NCBI RefSeq assembly: GCF_002706425.1
Contig: NZ_CP017713.1
Span: 1,612,001 to 1,676,000, forward strand
DNA: 64,000 nucleotides
Reading direction: 5' to 3'
DNA from: Loigolactobacillus coryniformis subsp. coryniformis KCTC 3167 = DSM 20001
Lineage (GTDB): Bacteria; Bacillota; Bacilli; Lactobacillales; Lactobacillaceae
In this document: positions 1 through 9,588 of the stretch, in pieces
Layout: each line of letters opens with the position of its first letter
Position numbering within the stretch: the stretch's first letter is position 1
Notes under the pieces: generated by a model
Told to the model about the DNA's origin: nothing
What the model saw: the letters and a program-made list of their open reading frames with translations, nothing else
Database searches by the model: none
Program-made: the position numbers and the translations under genes

Positions 1-69
1 CCTTTAACCAGTGCCTACCCAGCCTAGCAAAAACGGCGACCACTAGGTGTCACCGTTTACTTATCTATA

Positions 70-255
70 CTATTTAGCACCTTTTTCTTTACCGGCAACA
101 AAATAATGATCATGCGGCATTTCATTTAAGACGATATGGATATCATCGGCGGGCACGTTGGCGTTTTTGGCGATCGCCGTTGTGACGTCAGCCGCCATTT
201 GTTTCAATTGTTCTGGTGTCCGACCAGCTAATAGATCGATATGGACTAATGGCAA
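70..255 (-). CDS. 4-oxalocrotonate tautomerase family protein
   Basis: Small tautomerase of the 4-oxalocrotonate tautomerase superfamily, 61 residues; enzymes of this family use the N-terminal proline as general base for keto-enol isomerisation. The open frame extends to a GTG at 264, but the TTG at 255-253 is the better start: it is preceded by GAGAAG at normal spacing and gives Met-Pro-Leu-Val-His, so that removal of Met exposes the catalytic Pro1. The sequence PLVHIDLLAGR and the length agree with the family. The physiological substrate cannot be read from the sequence. It is a single gene on the minus strand. Confidence 0.85.
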   Translation of the reverse strand: MPLVHIDLLAGRTPEQLKQMAADVTTAIAKNANVPADDIHIVLNEMPHDHYFVAGKEKGAK

Positions 256-323
256 ATTGATCACTTCTCTTCATTTAAATTTAATCTCTAAAGCGTATTT
301 AGAAAATACCGTTAAGTTAGTTT

Positions 324-457
324 GGTATAAACATGGTTGAAAAAGCAGATTTCTGCGCCTAGCTATGCAAGCTAAACCCATCACTGCGTGCTACTTATCG
401 TCTTGCTGGGCTAGTGCTCAAAATCCAAACGCTTTTTCAACACACTCTAAATTATAC
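324..457. repeat. Family A intergenic hairpin repeat, copy 1
   Basis: An inverted repeat with outer arms GGTATAA/TTATACC and inner arms GTTGAAAAAGC/GCTTTTTCAAC lies between the yitT stop and the tautomerase gene. The inner right half, with CTAGTGCTCAAAATC followed by GCTTTTTCAACACAC, is nearly identical to the copy at 25.46-25.53 kb. It may act as a transcription terminator for yitT. Confidence 0.65.
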
Positions 458-1339
458 CGAACTTTTAGGCGTTTCTGCAAGTTGACTTTTACGGTCTTCA
501 TCCAAAAATTCACCTAAAACTTGGGTGGTGTTTAAAATATTGACAAAAGCCGCGGGATCAACGGTTTTGACTGCTTGTTCAATATCGTATAGCTCGTAAC
601 GGGTGATCACGATCATCAGCACATTGCTGTCTTTTTGCGTGTAAGCGCCGCGGGCCGGTAAAATCGTGATACCGCGGATCAAGCGTTCGTGAATGGCTTT
701 GATCAAGGCGGTCGATCGTTGGGTCACGATCATCACCGTCACTTTTTGCTGGCTGGTATTGATACTATCGATCACCCGCGACATGCAGTAAATGGAAATG
801 ATCGTGTACAAGGCGCTGGACCAACTGATGGTAAAGCCGGCGATCACCACGATCAAACCGTTGATCGCCATCATCAGCGTACCGATACTTTTACCAGTCG
901 TCTTCGCCAAAGCAAAGGCGACGATATCCATCCCGCCGGTGGAAAAGCCGTATTTCAAGGCGTAGCCGACGCCGATCCCGGTCAAGACGCCGCCGATGAT
1001 CGCGTTCATCAAGGGATTAGCTGATAAGGCGTGGATCGGCAAGCCCACCGAGAGCAGCGACGTTAATGCCGCCGTTAAAATACTGAACAGCGTAAAGCCA
1101 CGGCCGATTTTGAACCAGCCTAACCAGCCGATCGGTAAATTAAAGAGCAAGATCCACCAGCCCGTTTGAATCTGCAAATTCGTAAATCGGGCTAATAAGG
1201 ATGACACTAACTGAGCCAAACCGTTGACCCCTGAGCTAAATACTGCTGCCGGGATCAAAAAATTATTCAACGCCACTGCCACTAATAAACTGGCGATCAA
1301 GGTAAAGCTGATCTTCTTACTTAATTCATTTTTAGTCAT
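452..1339 (-). CDS. YitT family membrane protein (DUF161/DUF2179)
   Basis: Integral membrane protein of 295 residues of the YitT type: an N-terminal block of about five to six hydrophobic segments (residues 10-180, with glycine-rich turns such as GGVLTGIGVGYALKYGFSTGG) followed by a soluble C-terminal domain of DUF2179 type (about 195-280). Family members are widespread in Firmicutes; their transport or regulatory role is not firmly known. The start at 1339 has GGAG about 10 bases upstream. The stop lies inside the family A hairpin, which probably serves as terminator. Confidence 0.85.
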   Translation of the reverse strand: MTKNELSKKISFTLIASLLVAVALNNFLIPAAVFSSGVNGLAQLVSSLLARFTNLQIQTGWWILLFNLPIGWLGWFKIGRGFTLFSILTAALTSLLSVGLPIHALSANPLMNAIIGGVLTGIGVGYALKYGFSTGGMDIVAFALAKTTGKSIGTLMMAINGLIVVIAGFTISWSSALYTIISIYCMSRVIDSINTSQQKVTVMIVTQRSTALIKAIHERLIRGITILPARGAYTQKDSNVLMIVITRYELYDIEQAVKTVDPAAFVNILNTTQVLGEFLDEDRKSQLAETPKSSV

Positions 1340-1569
1340 CCACGCCTATCTCCGTTTCACAATTAATTATCGCTAATATTTCCTGTCAATTCATTGTACT
1401 CAATCCGGCTAGACAACGGTCTTTTATGATGATTTTCTTTGTTAATTCTCATTTATTGAAATAAATAATTTAGATTTGCTCATCTAATCCTCAGAAAGGT
1501 AACCATAGCCATTTAAAATGGTATAATTATGCTGCTATTCCCCAAATTTATGTATAAAGGAAGCTTAAT

Positions 1570-2997
1570 ATGCAAAAACAATTGTTAACTAATCTATCTG
1601 CGTGCACCAGTATTTTAGTCGGCAAAAAAGCGAGCGCTGACGGTTCGATCTTTATCGGGCGCAACGAAGACAGTAAAGCCGCGTGGCCCAAACATTTTGT
1701 CAGCCATCCGCGGCAGACCCACACCACGGCGCCGGTTTTTAAATCAAACGACACTGGCTTCACCGTGACCCTGCCCCGGGAACAAGCTAAATATAACGCG
1801 ACGCCGGAATGGACGGCTGAATTTGGCCTGTTCGAAGAAGACGGCTTTAACGAATACGGCGTGGCGATGAGCGCGACTGAAAGTGCCTACGCCAACGAGC
1901 GGGTGCTGGCCTACGATCCGCTAGTCGAAAACGGCATCGCCGAAGAAGCGATGGTCACCGTGGTCCTCCCTTACGTCAAAACCGCGCGCGCCGGCGTGCT
2001 GCGTTTAGGCGAACTGGTTGAACAATATGGTACTGCCGAAAGCAACGGTATTTTATTTGCCGACAACGATGAGGCCTGGTACATGGAAACTGCCACCGGC
2101 CATCATTGGGTCGCGCAACGGATCCCCGATGACGCCTACGCAGTCGTTGCCAACCAGCTGGCGATCCAAGTGATCGACTTTGCCGCTCCGGCCAATTTTT
2201 TAAGTTCCACTGGTATTCAGGAATTTGCGGCGGCACACCACCTCTGGCAGCCGGACACGCCCTTCAATTTCCGGGAAATTTTTGGCACCCACACCGCCAG
2301 CGATTTTGTTTACAATACCCCGCGGGTCTGGTACGGCCAGAAAATTTTAACACCAACGCACAAGCAAAAGCCGCAAAGCGATGACTTACCGTTCATTCAG
2401 CGTGCTGACAAACCGATCACCTTTGAACAGATCGCGCAAATTCTTGGCTCCCACTTTCAAGGGACCAAATACGACCCGGTGGGCAGCGGCAAAGCCAAAA
2501 GCAAACGCAAATTTCGGCCGATCAGCTTGGCCAAGACCCAGGAATCGCACATTTTGCAAATTCGGCCGGCGCTACCCACAGCCCTAGCTGATATTCACTG
2601 GCTGGCCATGGGCGTGACGGCTGAAAGCATCTACGTGCCCTTTTATGCCGGCGCTGATCAAACTCCTGCCGACTACCAGATCGGGGCGCAAACGTACGAT
2701 CCAAAATCCAGTTACTGGCTGTATAAACTTGCGGGTGTGCTTGTTGACAGCCATTATCATGAGTTCAATCAATTGTTAGCCGCGGTCCAAACCGCCACGC
2801 ACACGCAATTGTTGACCCAACTAGCCCAGCACGACATGGCCGCCAAAACCGCCACTGATCTAACGGCCTACTTAAATCAGGCTAACCAAAAACACGCTGA
2901 CTTAGCGCGGGCTAACTTCGAAGCCTTGATTGCCGACATGGTGACCAAAGCCACCGATCTTTCGCCATTGAACTACAACACTGACGAAAACCTGTAA
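1570..2997 (+). CDS. C69 family dipeptidase
   Basis: Cytoplasmic dipeptidase of the C69 (PepD) family, 475 residues. Family members are N-terminal-nucleophile hydrolases: the precursor is cut so that a cysteine becomes residue 1. Here Cys12, in SACTSILVGKKASADGS, is that nucleophile, followed by the conserved FIGRNED stretch. The usual family length is about 470. The enzyme should release amino acids from dipeptides taken up by a proteolytic lactic acid bacterium. The start ATG follows AAAGGAAG with good spacing. No operon partner; the next gene, also on the plus strand, encodes an amino-acid permease. Confidence 0.88.
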   Translation: MQKQLLTNLSACTSILVGKKASADGSIFIGRNEDSKAAWPKHFVSHPRQTHTTAPVFKSNDTGFTVTLPREQAKYNATPEWTAEFGLFEEDGFNEYGVAMSATESAYANERVLAYDPLVENGIAEEAMVTVVLPYVKTARAGVLRLGELVEQYGTAESNGILFADNDEAWYMETATGHHWVAQRIPDDAYAVVANQLAIQVIDFAAPANFLSSTGIQEFAAAHHLWQPDTPFNFREIFGTHTASDFVYNTPRVWYGQKILTPTHKQKPQSDDLPFIQRADKPITFEQIAQILGSHFQGTKYDPVGSGKAKSKRKFRPISLAKTQESHILQIRPALPTALADIHWLAMGVTAESIYVPFYAGADQTPADYQIGAQTYDPKSSYWLYKLAGVLVDSHYHEFNQLLAAVQTATHTQLLTQLAQHDMAAKTATDLTAYLNQANQKHADLARANFEALIADMVTKATDLSPLNYNTDENL

Positions 2998-3055
2998 CAA
3001 ACGAGTGTGACACAAAGCGTCCAGCCTTATGGCACACGTTTTAACGATATCGTTC

Positions 3056-3104
3056 GGAAGTGCAAAAACGGAGTTGGTACATAAACGACTTATGTCACAA
3101 CCCC
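3056..3104. repeat. Family B intergenic hairpin repeat, copy 1
   Basis: Imperfect inverted repeat with arms GGAGTTGGTACATAA and TTATGTCACAACCCC, preceded by GAAGTGCAAAAA. A second copy with the same layout lies at 10531-10576. Read on the minus strand the hairpin is followed by a T-run. Confidence 0.5.
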
Positions 3105-3123
3105 TTGGGCTAAATTATGATCA

Positions 3124-3304
3124 TTAATTGTGAAGTAGAGCCATGTTTCTTGCGGTGACTGAAACGGTTTGAGTTGAAGAAACGCAGTTGCGGGCCTATG
3201 CAACTACGTTTCTTGATTTCGCCACAAGAATGGCATCGCCCGTAACATCAAGAAGTTTATTAGCGATTTAGGCTAATAAACTTTACCTTAATTGTGAAGT
3301 AGAG
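3124..3304. repeat. Family C structured element flanked by a 17-bp direct repeat
   Basis: The 17-bp sequence TTAATTGTGAAGTAGAG occurs at 3124-3140 and again at 3288-3304, immediately before the permease ribosome site. The 147 bp between contain three inverted repeats, including a perfect stem AAGTTTATTAGC/GCTAATAAACTT and an imperfect GAAACGCAGTTGC/GCAACTACGTTTC. The blocks GCCATGTTTCTTGCGG, CACAAGAATGG and CATCAAG recur in the same order, reversed, in the element at 55.1-55.3 kb. It looks like a small inserted element in the leader of the permease gene. Confidence 0.55.
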
Positions 3305-3314
3305 GAAATTATAA

Positions 3315-4817
3315 ATGGAAAAACAAAAGAAAATCACCGTGATCGGCTTGATCTTAATGATCTTTGGCTCGATCTTCGGTTTTGCTAACACCACTGTTGC
3401 CTATTACCTAATGGGTTACGGTGGCATTATTTGGTACCTTTTTGCGGCAATTTTATTCTTTTTACCATCGTCATTAATGTTCGCCGAGTACGGTTCTAGT
3501 TTCAAAGAAGTCCACGGCGGCATTTATTCCTGGCTGGCCGAATCGATCGGCGAGCGGCCAGCCTTTATTGGCACGTTTATCTGGCTGGCTTCGTGGATCG
3601 TCTGGATGGTATCGACGGCGTCTAAAGTGTGGATCCCTTTTTCCACCTTTGTTTTTGGCCATGATCAAACGCAGACGTGGTCGTTTTTCGGGCTGACTCC
3701 GACGGCGACGATCGGCTTGCTGGGCATTTTATTCTTCCTATTGATCACCTTGCTGGCCACCCACGGCGTGCAACGGATCTCGCGGATCGCCTCATTTGGT
3801 GGTTTTTTGATCGCCTTATTGAACGTCGCTTTTATTTTGATCAGCTTGCTCGTACTGTTTAAAAACGGCCTCCACCTTGCGCAACCGGTTCAAGGGCTGC
3901 ATAGTTTTGTGTCTTCGCCGAATGCTGATTACCACAGTTTGATCGGAATGCTATCCTTTGTTGTTTTCGCAGTCTTTGCTTACGGCGGGATGGAAACGAT
4001 GGGCGGGGTCACTGATAGCATGGAAAAACCAGAAAAGACTTTCCCGAAAGGCTTGATCATCGCGACCGTTTTGATCGCGATCAGTTATGCGTTGTCGATC
4101 TTTATTTGGGGCATCTCCGCTAATTGGCAACAAGTTTTGAACAATAAAACGACTAACCTCGGTAATATTACTTATGTTTTAATGGATAATCTCGGTTATT
4201 ACTTTGGCCAAAGCTTCGGTTTTTCTTCGGCTACCGCACATTTGATTGGCGTTTGGTTCGCCCGGGTCACTGGTTTTGCTATGTTCTTCAGTTATCTCGG
4301 CGCCTTTTTCGTATTGATCTATTCGCCGCTGAAATCCTTCGTCCTCGGGACGCCAAAAGAACTCTGGCCCAAAGGTTTCGCCAGCACCAACCAAGCCGGC
4401 ATGCCGGTCAAAGCCATGTGGACCCAAGCTATTTTCGTTTCGATTCTTATTTTCATCGTTGCTTTTGGCGGCCAGGATGCGCAGGTTTTCTATAACGTTT
4501 TGACGCAAATGGCCAACATTTCCACGACTTTACCGTATTTGTTCCTGGTCACCGCATTTCCTTACTTCAAGCGGCGCCAAGACCTGCAACGGCCATTTGA
4601 AATCTACACCAACCAAACGTGGACTTGGGTCATTACGATCTTAGTCGACCTGGTGCTGGTGTTCGGTATTTTATTCACGATCGTTCAGCCGTTGTTGGAA
4701 GGTCAATATTTAGATGCTTTCGAAATGGTCATCGGGCCGATTGTCTTTGGCTTGATCGCTTGGCTAATGTACAATCATTATGATCACAAAATACATTTGC
4801 GGCCAGCTGCTAAATAA
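3315..4817 (+). CDS. APC-superfamily amino-acid permease, YjeM type
   Basis: Twelve-segment amino-acid transporter of the APC superfamily, 500 residues, of the group that contains YjeM and glutamate/GABA antiporters. The first segment has the APC-type glycine-rich break GSIFGFAN, and HGGIYSWLAESIG matches the conserved loop after segment two. The substrate cannot be assigned. The ATG follows GAGG after a structured leader (family C element). A strong bidirectional terminator follows. A paralogue of similar length is encoded at 6945-8441 on the other strand; the two share FYLMGY/YYLMGY, AEYG and GGIYSW blocks, so they are a divergent pair rather than a recent duplication. Confidence 0.85.
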   Translation: MEKQKKITVIGLILMIFGSIFGFANTTVAYYLMGYGGIIWYLFAAILFFLPSSLMFAEYGSSFKEVHGGIYSWLAESIGERPAFIGTFIWLASWIVWMVSTASKVWIPFSTFVFGHDQTQTWSFFGLTPTATIGLLGILFFLLITLLATHGVQRISRIASFGGFLIALLNVAFILISLLVLFKNGLHLAQPVQGLHSFVSSPNADYHSLIGMLSFVVFAVFAYGGMETMGGVTDSMEKPEKTFPKGLIIATVLIAISYALSIFIWGISANWQQVLNNKTTNLGNITYVLMDNLGYYFGQSFGFSSATAHLIGVWFARVTGFAMFFSYLGAFFVLIYSPLKSFVLGTPKELWPKGFASTNQAGMPVKAMWTQAIFVSILIFIVAFGGQDAQVFYNVLTQMANISTTLPYLFLVTAFPYFKRRQDLQRPFEIYTNQTWTWVITILVDLVLVFGILFTIVQPLLEGQYLDAFEMVIGPIVFGLIAWLMYNHYDHKIHLRPAAK

Positions 4818-4820
4818 CTA

Positions 4821-4855
4821 AAAAACGACTCTCAGAATTGAGAGTCGTTTTTTTG
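4821..4855. terminator. Bidirectional rho-independent terminator
   Basis: Stem ACGACTCTCA/TGAGAGTCGT with a four-base loop, preceded by an A-run and followed by a T-run, so it can act on both converging genes (permease on plus, PBP on minus). Confidence 0.9.
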
Positions 4856-6841
4856 TTAATACAAGGTTTCAACGTAAGGTTTCATGGCTGTGACCACAGC
4901 TTCACTACCAGTACCTTCCATCATTGCCACCATTAAGTAAGAATTATTGTCAGCATCCGCAGCCATTAAGAAGCCGTTTTGTTCACCATCGGTATCTTGT
5001 TTTTGCTTTAATTCTGCGGTACCCGTTTTAGCGGCAATATTGTGGCCACTGATTGCTAAATCATGCGCGGTTCCTTGTGCGTCAGCGACAACCTGGACTA
5101 ACGCCTGCTCAACTGCTGTCGCACTTGCTTTTTTCAGCACTGTTTGCTGTTTAGCCGTTTGATTCAGTAGTAACGTTGGCAACTGCATGGCGCCCGCATT
5201 AGTCACCGCACTATACATCATGGCTTGTTGAATCGGTGATAACAACAGTTCGCCCTGACCGTAAGCAGTATCAGCTAAAAGAATCTGACTGGCTAGTTTA
5301 CCGTTACTGGAAATTTGGGCATTATTCATGGTCAAAGGTAAATCCGTTTTGGCCTTAAAAAATGGTTGCAGACCTTTTAAATAAGCTGAGCTGCCCATCT
5401 GCAAACCAACTTGAGCAAACCAAATATTGTCCGAATTGACTAATGCTTGAGTCATGTTTTCACTAGCAGCATCGGTCACCCGTGTCACTTGATAATTACC
5501 CCAGCTGCTGTCTTTTTGCCACTTCAATCCACTGATTGATTTAGTTGTGTCAGTGGTGATCGTCCCGTTATCCAAGGCGATTCCTGCAGTCAGCATTTTA
5601 AAAGTTGATCCTGGTGCATACCGCTGGGTAAAGCGGCTCAAAAATGGCTGATCCGCATTTTTAGCATATTTATTATAATCCGTCTGGCTGATGCCAGTGG
5701 CAAACAAGTTAGGATCATAGCTAGGTGAGCTAACCAAAGTCAACAACTGACCATTCCGTGGATCCATGGTGACTACCGCGCCTTTTTTATCGGCTAATTG
5801 TTGGTACGCTTTGACCTGTTTCGTCCGATCAATCGTTAGTTTGATCGTTTTACCATCGTGTTTTTTAGTTTTTAACAACGTCCGGCTAACGGTATCACCG
5901 TTGTTGATGGTGATCGTGCCGCCATCTTGTGCTTGTAATTGCTTGTCGTAGTAGCGCTCTAAGCCCGTTTTACCGATCGTATCGCCGGTATGCAACTCGG
6001 GATGTTTTTTCAGATCAGCCGCTGTGACTTCACCGACATAACCGATCAATTGTGCACTAGCTGCACCTGTAGGGTAAGTCCGCGCTGAAACTGCACGATA
6101 AGTGACCCCCGTCAAACTAGGCTTGGTCGTCACTGTTTTGATCGGCACAAAACTATCGTCAGTGACCCACTGTTGTTGCAGTGATTGCTTCAAAGTCGCC
6201 ACACTAACATCAAATTGTTGACTAATTTTACTTAAACTAGTGTTGCGCGTGGTGCCACTACCTAATTGGCTCGGCACCATGCCGGCTTGGGTCACTTGAC
6301 CATCGACAGCTAAAGCTTGGCCATTACGATCAACGATTTTTCCCCGTTCGCCTTGTTGCCACTGCAATTGAACCGTATCAGTCCCATTCATATGCGGAAA
6401 AAGCAACGCTGGCGTCCACAGTACGCGCCATTTCCCCTTAACTAACTGAACCGTTGCTTGATAATGCTTAACTTTCAAAGCACCAATCATTGTTTGCATG
6501 TTCAAATTAAAGGTCATCCGATAACGTTTAGCGCTTTGCTGTGTCACCTTTAACTGCTTAACTTGCATGTTACTGGCCCCAATCTGACCAAAAACAGCCA
6601 CATTGCGGGCAACGACTTTTTTAGCGGTATATTGGTAATCGCCACCACTTAATTGATTTTTGTCCACTTGGTCCATCATTTTGGTGAAATCTTGTTGGCT
6701 AAACGCTTTTGTATAAGTAGCGGCCACCTTTTCTACAGCTGCAGTAGTTTGTTGCCGTTGGTGCCAATGATAATAATAAAAGCCACCCCCACCAAGTAAA
6801 ATAGCGGCAATTAAGCCGAGCAATAAGTATTTTTTACGCAT
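4856..6841 (-). CDS. Class B penicillin-binding protein with MecA_N-like domain
   Basis: Peptidoglycan transpeptidase anchored by one N-terminal membrane segment (residues about 4-24), then an NTF2-like MecA_N domain (about 35-150), a PBP dimerisation domain (about 165-320) and a transpeptidase domain. The catalytic motifs are intact: S412-T-F-K, S470-D-N and K605-T-G-T. Length (661) suits low-affinity-type class B PBPs such as Enterococcus Pbp5 and Bacillus PbpC. The frame opens at 6865, but the ATG at 6841 (MRKKYLL) has GAGG seven bases upstream and is preferred. It cross-links peptidoglycan outside the membrane; whether it lowers beta-lactam affinity cannot be read from sequence. Confidence 0.9.
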   Translation of the reverse strand: MRKKYLLLGLIAAILLGGGGFYYYHWHQRQQTTAAVEKVAATYTKAFSQQDFTKMMDQVDKNQLSGGDYQYTAKKVVARNVAVFGQIGASNMQVKQLKVTQQSAKRYRMTFNLNMQTMIGALKVKHYQATVQLVKGKWRVLWTPALLFPHMNGTDTVQLQWQQGERGKIVDRNGQALAVDGQVTQAGMVPSQLGSGTTRNTSLSKISQQFDVSVATLKQSLQQQWVTDDSFVPIKTVTTKPSLTGVTYRAVSARTYPTGAASAQLIGYVGEVTAADLKKHPELHTGDTIGKTGLERYYDKQLQAQDGGTITINNGDTVSRTLLKTKKHDGKTIKLTIDRTKQVKAYQQLADKKGAVVTMDPRNGQLLTLVSSPSYDPNLFATGISQTDYNKYAKNADQPFLSRFTQRYAPGSTFKMLTAGIALDNGTITTDTTKSISGLKWQKDSSWGNYQVTRVTDAASENMTQALVNSDNIWFAQVGLQMGSSAYLKGLQPFFKAKTDLPLTMNNAQISSNGKLASQILLADTAYGQGELLLSPIQQAMMYSAVTNAGAMQLPTLLLNQTAKQQTVLKKASATAVEQALVQVVADAQGTAHDLAISGHNIAAKTGTAELKQKQDTDGEQNGFLMAADADNNSYLMVAMMEGTGSEAVVTAMKPYVETLY

Positions 6842-6908
6842 CCCTTTACCTCGATTCTTGATCATTTTAGCATAACTTTCACTAGGTTAATTTGCAAGTC
6901 AGGTCAGC

Positions 6909-6934
6909 GAAAAAGGATGCGCTAATACGCATCC
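6909..6934 (-). terminator. Rho-independent terminator of the minus-strand permease
   Basis: On the minus strand GGATGCG-TATTAG-CGCATCC is followed by TTTTT, just after the permease stop. Confidence 0.85.
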
Positions 6935-6944
6935 CACCAGTAAA

Positions 6945-8441
6945 TTATTTAACTGCTTGCCGCTGATAACGATGGAATAACCACCAAGCCACGACCCCGA
7001 ATAACGTTGGTCCCGCAATTGAGTAAATCGTTTTCGCCCAATCACCATTGATCGCCGGTTCAATAATCGTAAAGACGTTCGCAAAGCCAACAGAAAACAT
7101 GACTGCCGCAACGCCTAGATAAGTGGCAAACTTATTTTTATACATCGTAAACGGCTTTTTAATCGCTGTTTGGCGTTTAAAACCAAGAAAAGCGAAAGCG
7201 ATGAACATATAAGGCAAGGTCATCGACACGTTGGTCATCGAAACTAAAATATCAAAGAAGGCCTTAGCACCACTGCCACCAAATGATACGGCAAAAATGA
7301 TCACGATCACGATCGCCGCCTGAATCCGCATAGCGTTGATCGGTACCCCGTTTTTGATCACCGTTAATTTACGCGGCCAGATGGCTTTCGGCGTGCCTTC
7401 GATCAGTTGCTTTAGTGGTGAAAAAATCAAGGTGAAAAACGCTCCTGATAAAGCCAAAAACATCGACAAGCCCATATAACGGCTCAGCCATTGACCAACC
7501 TGAATCGAAGCCGCTTCCGACAAATATAAGGCATGACCTAACTGATAACCCATATTATTCATCGCGATATAGGCCACATTACCTAGCGTCACCTGGGCAT
7601 CGCCAAACTGGGTAAAAGCAAAATGCCAATTAGTGAAAGCCCCCATAATGAAGATACCGATCGCATAACCTGCCGCAATGATCACAGCTGAAATTGTGAT
7701 TCCACGCGGAAAAGTGACTGCAGCATTCTCGGTTTCATCAACTAATCCACCGACCACCTCCAAACCACCGTAAGCAAAAATCGCGTAGACCAAAAAGCTA
7801 AAAATTGCGATCATTGTAGTGAAGTCCTGATTTGGCGAGACAAAAAATGCCTTAACTGACAGCGGCTCAGCCATTTTGCCATTTAAAAATAGGATCACTA
7901 GTCCGCCGGCCAATAAGATAATATTGATCAAGGCCACCGCGGTCCCACCAATCGACGTGATCCGCTTAACTGAATCCAGCCCTTTTGAGGAAATAAAAGT
8001 AATCAAGATCACCCACAGAATAGCTAAAACACCTAATGTTTGGACGCCATTTAGGCCAAATAACGACCATTGCTGAGTTTCGTCCACCCCAAAAATCGCG
8101 TTAGACAACGGGATCCAAATACCAGAACCCACGTTGACCATCCAGACGATATAGGAAGCGTACCACATAAAGGTCCCAACGAAGGCAAATTGCGGATTCA
8201 GTGAATTGGCCATCCATGAATAAATGCCGCCTTTATAATCCTTAAAGGCCGCGCCATATTCTGCTAGCATAAAGGCAAATGGAATGAAGAACATCACCGC
8301 CGCAATAATGTACCAAAAAATCGACGCGTAACCCATTAGGTAAAACGCCCGCGGAATATTGGTAAAGCCAAAAACGGATGTAAAAATCATCAGAATAAGT
8401 GCCGATAACGTCAGTTTAACGTGTTTTTTTGTTTGCGCCAT
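6945..8441 (-). CDS. APC-superfamily amino-acid permease, YjeM type (paralogue)
   Basis: Second YjeM-type amino-acid permease of the window, 498 residues with about twelve hydrophobic segments. It has the TSVFGFTN break in segment one and GGIYSWMANSL in the following loop. It shares length and conserved blocks with the protein at 3315-4817 but differs throughout, so the two probably handle different amino acids. The start has a GGAGGGAT ribosome site. It is transcribed alone and has its own terminator. The substrate is not assignable. Confidence 0.85.
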   Translation of the reverse strand: MAQTKKHVKLTLSALILMIFTSVFGFTNIPRAFYLMGYASIFWYIIAAVMFFIPFAFMLAEYGAAFKDYKGGIYSWMANSLNPQFAFVGTFMWYASYIVWMVNVGSGIWIPLSNAIFGVDETQQWSLFGLNGVQTLGVLAILWVILITFISSKGLDSVKRITSIGGTAVALINIILLAGGLVILFLNGKMAEPLSVKAFFVSPNQDFTTMIAIFSFLVYAIFAYGGLEVVGGLVDETENAAVTFPRGITISAVIIAAGYAIGIFIMGAFTNWHFAFTQFGDAQVTLGNVAYIAMNNMGYQLGHALYLSEAASIQVGQWLSRYMGLSMFLALSGAFFTLIFSPLKQLIEGTPKAIWPRKLTVIKNGVPINAMRIQAAIVIVIIFAVSFGGSGAKAFFDILVSMTNVSMTLPYMFIAFAFLGFKRQTAIKKPFTMYKNKFATYLGVAAVMFSVGFANVFTIIEPAINGDWAKTIYSIAGPTLFGVVAWWLFHRYQRQAVK

Positions 8442-8655
8442 GCTTGATCCCTCCAGAGTAAATAAATTCTAGGGCTAAGCATATCAGTAAAACGCCTAAA
8501 AAAACGCTTGCTAGAGAAAACTCTCATCAAGTTTCACCGCACTAACAGCGACATCACAGGCTTTCATCAGTAAAATCACAGAAAAACAGCCATAGAGGGC
8601 CGATTATTCACCTTCCTGGCGGACCCCACACAGTACACACACGAAACCAATTCCG

Positions 8656-9573
8656 TTAAGCCTGAAATACGAACCGGCGGTGCCAATTGAGAAATGGTGC
8701 TGCAGCTGGCGAAAATGAAACTCGCAACCGCGGTCGTAATCCCAGCCGTTCACGATCTAGTAAACCTAATTGTGGTGCAATCAATAAATGGCCCCCGCGA
8801 CTGAATCCAATCAAGCCTTGTCGCAGCAAAGCCGCATGACTTGGACAGAGCAGCAAACCATTGTCAGCAGCTGTTCGTTCCGCTGGCGCACTATCCTTTA
8901 GCGGTTTTAAGCGTGTCGCTTCAAGTAGCGTAGACTGTTCAAGTCCGCAAATTGCACATTGCGGCACTTGTCGTTGCTTAACTGCCAATGTAAAAGTCTG
9001 TTGCGTTTGGGTCATTTGCCGCCGATTGATCAAATCAGCATTGACTAATAAACGGACCAACGGATCGGCATCCGTTGTCGTCACCGCTGACATTGCTAAA
9101 CTCAATTGTTCATTTTGTTTGACCACAAAATAATCGGCTTCGATCAAATCGATCAGTTGCGTTAATAATGCTGAATAACACGGATAGATATAGCCTTGAT
9201 TACCACTGCCGTCCGCCTGAAATGCGGCGTGTTTTTGCGGTAGTAAGGGCTGAATTTGTGGTAAATGATCACTGATCGTTAGTGGTGTGGGTAACGTATA
9301 ATACTGTAGTCGTACCGCATTAACTTGCGCGCCAACGGCTTGCCCCAGTAAAAACGCTGGCCGCTTAATTGTATGCACACTAGACTGTGCTTGGCTGACC
9401 GCCACAATTTGTCCGGCAACATAGTGAAACAAAATATCTTGCGGCTGTATCTCGTTGATCCGCGCCCAAGTTGGTGGCACCACTTGACCAGTGCCGCGTT
9501 TGTGCGTCCAAATCAAACCTGCCGTTTTTTCTTGCTGATACGTGCGTCCTTGCATGACAATAAATGCTTGCAT
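8656..9573 (-). CDS. EVE/PUA-like domain protein with a degenerate HNH nuclease domain
   Basis: 305 residues. The N-terminal part (about 1-95: QGRTYQQEKTAGLIW, then DILFHYVAGQIVAVSQA) resembles EVE/PUA-like domains that read modified bases. The C-terminal part (about 203-265) is an HNH domain of the LEAxHIxP type: C206-x2-C209, N238 in DNGLLL, and H246. Such fusions are often modification-dependent restriction nucleases. The first histidine of the HNH triad is replaced: LEATR221LKP stands where LEAxH is expected, and CGC needs one base change from CAC. It may therefore be inactive as a nuclease. Single gene with an AGAGGTG ribosome site. Confidence 0.65.
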   Translation of the reverse strand: MQAFIVMQGRTYQQEKTAGLIWTHKRGTGQVVPPTWARINEIQPQDILFHYVAGQIVAVSQAQSSVHTIKRPAFLLGQAVGAQVNAVRLQYYTLPTPLTISDHLPQIQPLLPQKHAAFQADGSGNQGYIYPCYSALLTQLIDLIEADYFVVKQNEQLSLAMSAVTTTDADPLVRLLVNADLINRRQMTQTQQTFTLAVKQRQVPQCAICGLEQSTLLEATRLKPLKDSAPAERTAADNGLLLCPSHAALLRQGLIGFSRGGHLLIAPQLGLLDRERLGLRPRLRVSFSPAAAPFLNWHRRFVFQA

Positions 9574-9588
9574 CCTGGCACCTCTCGT

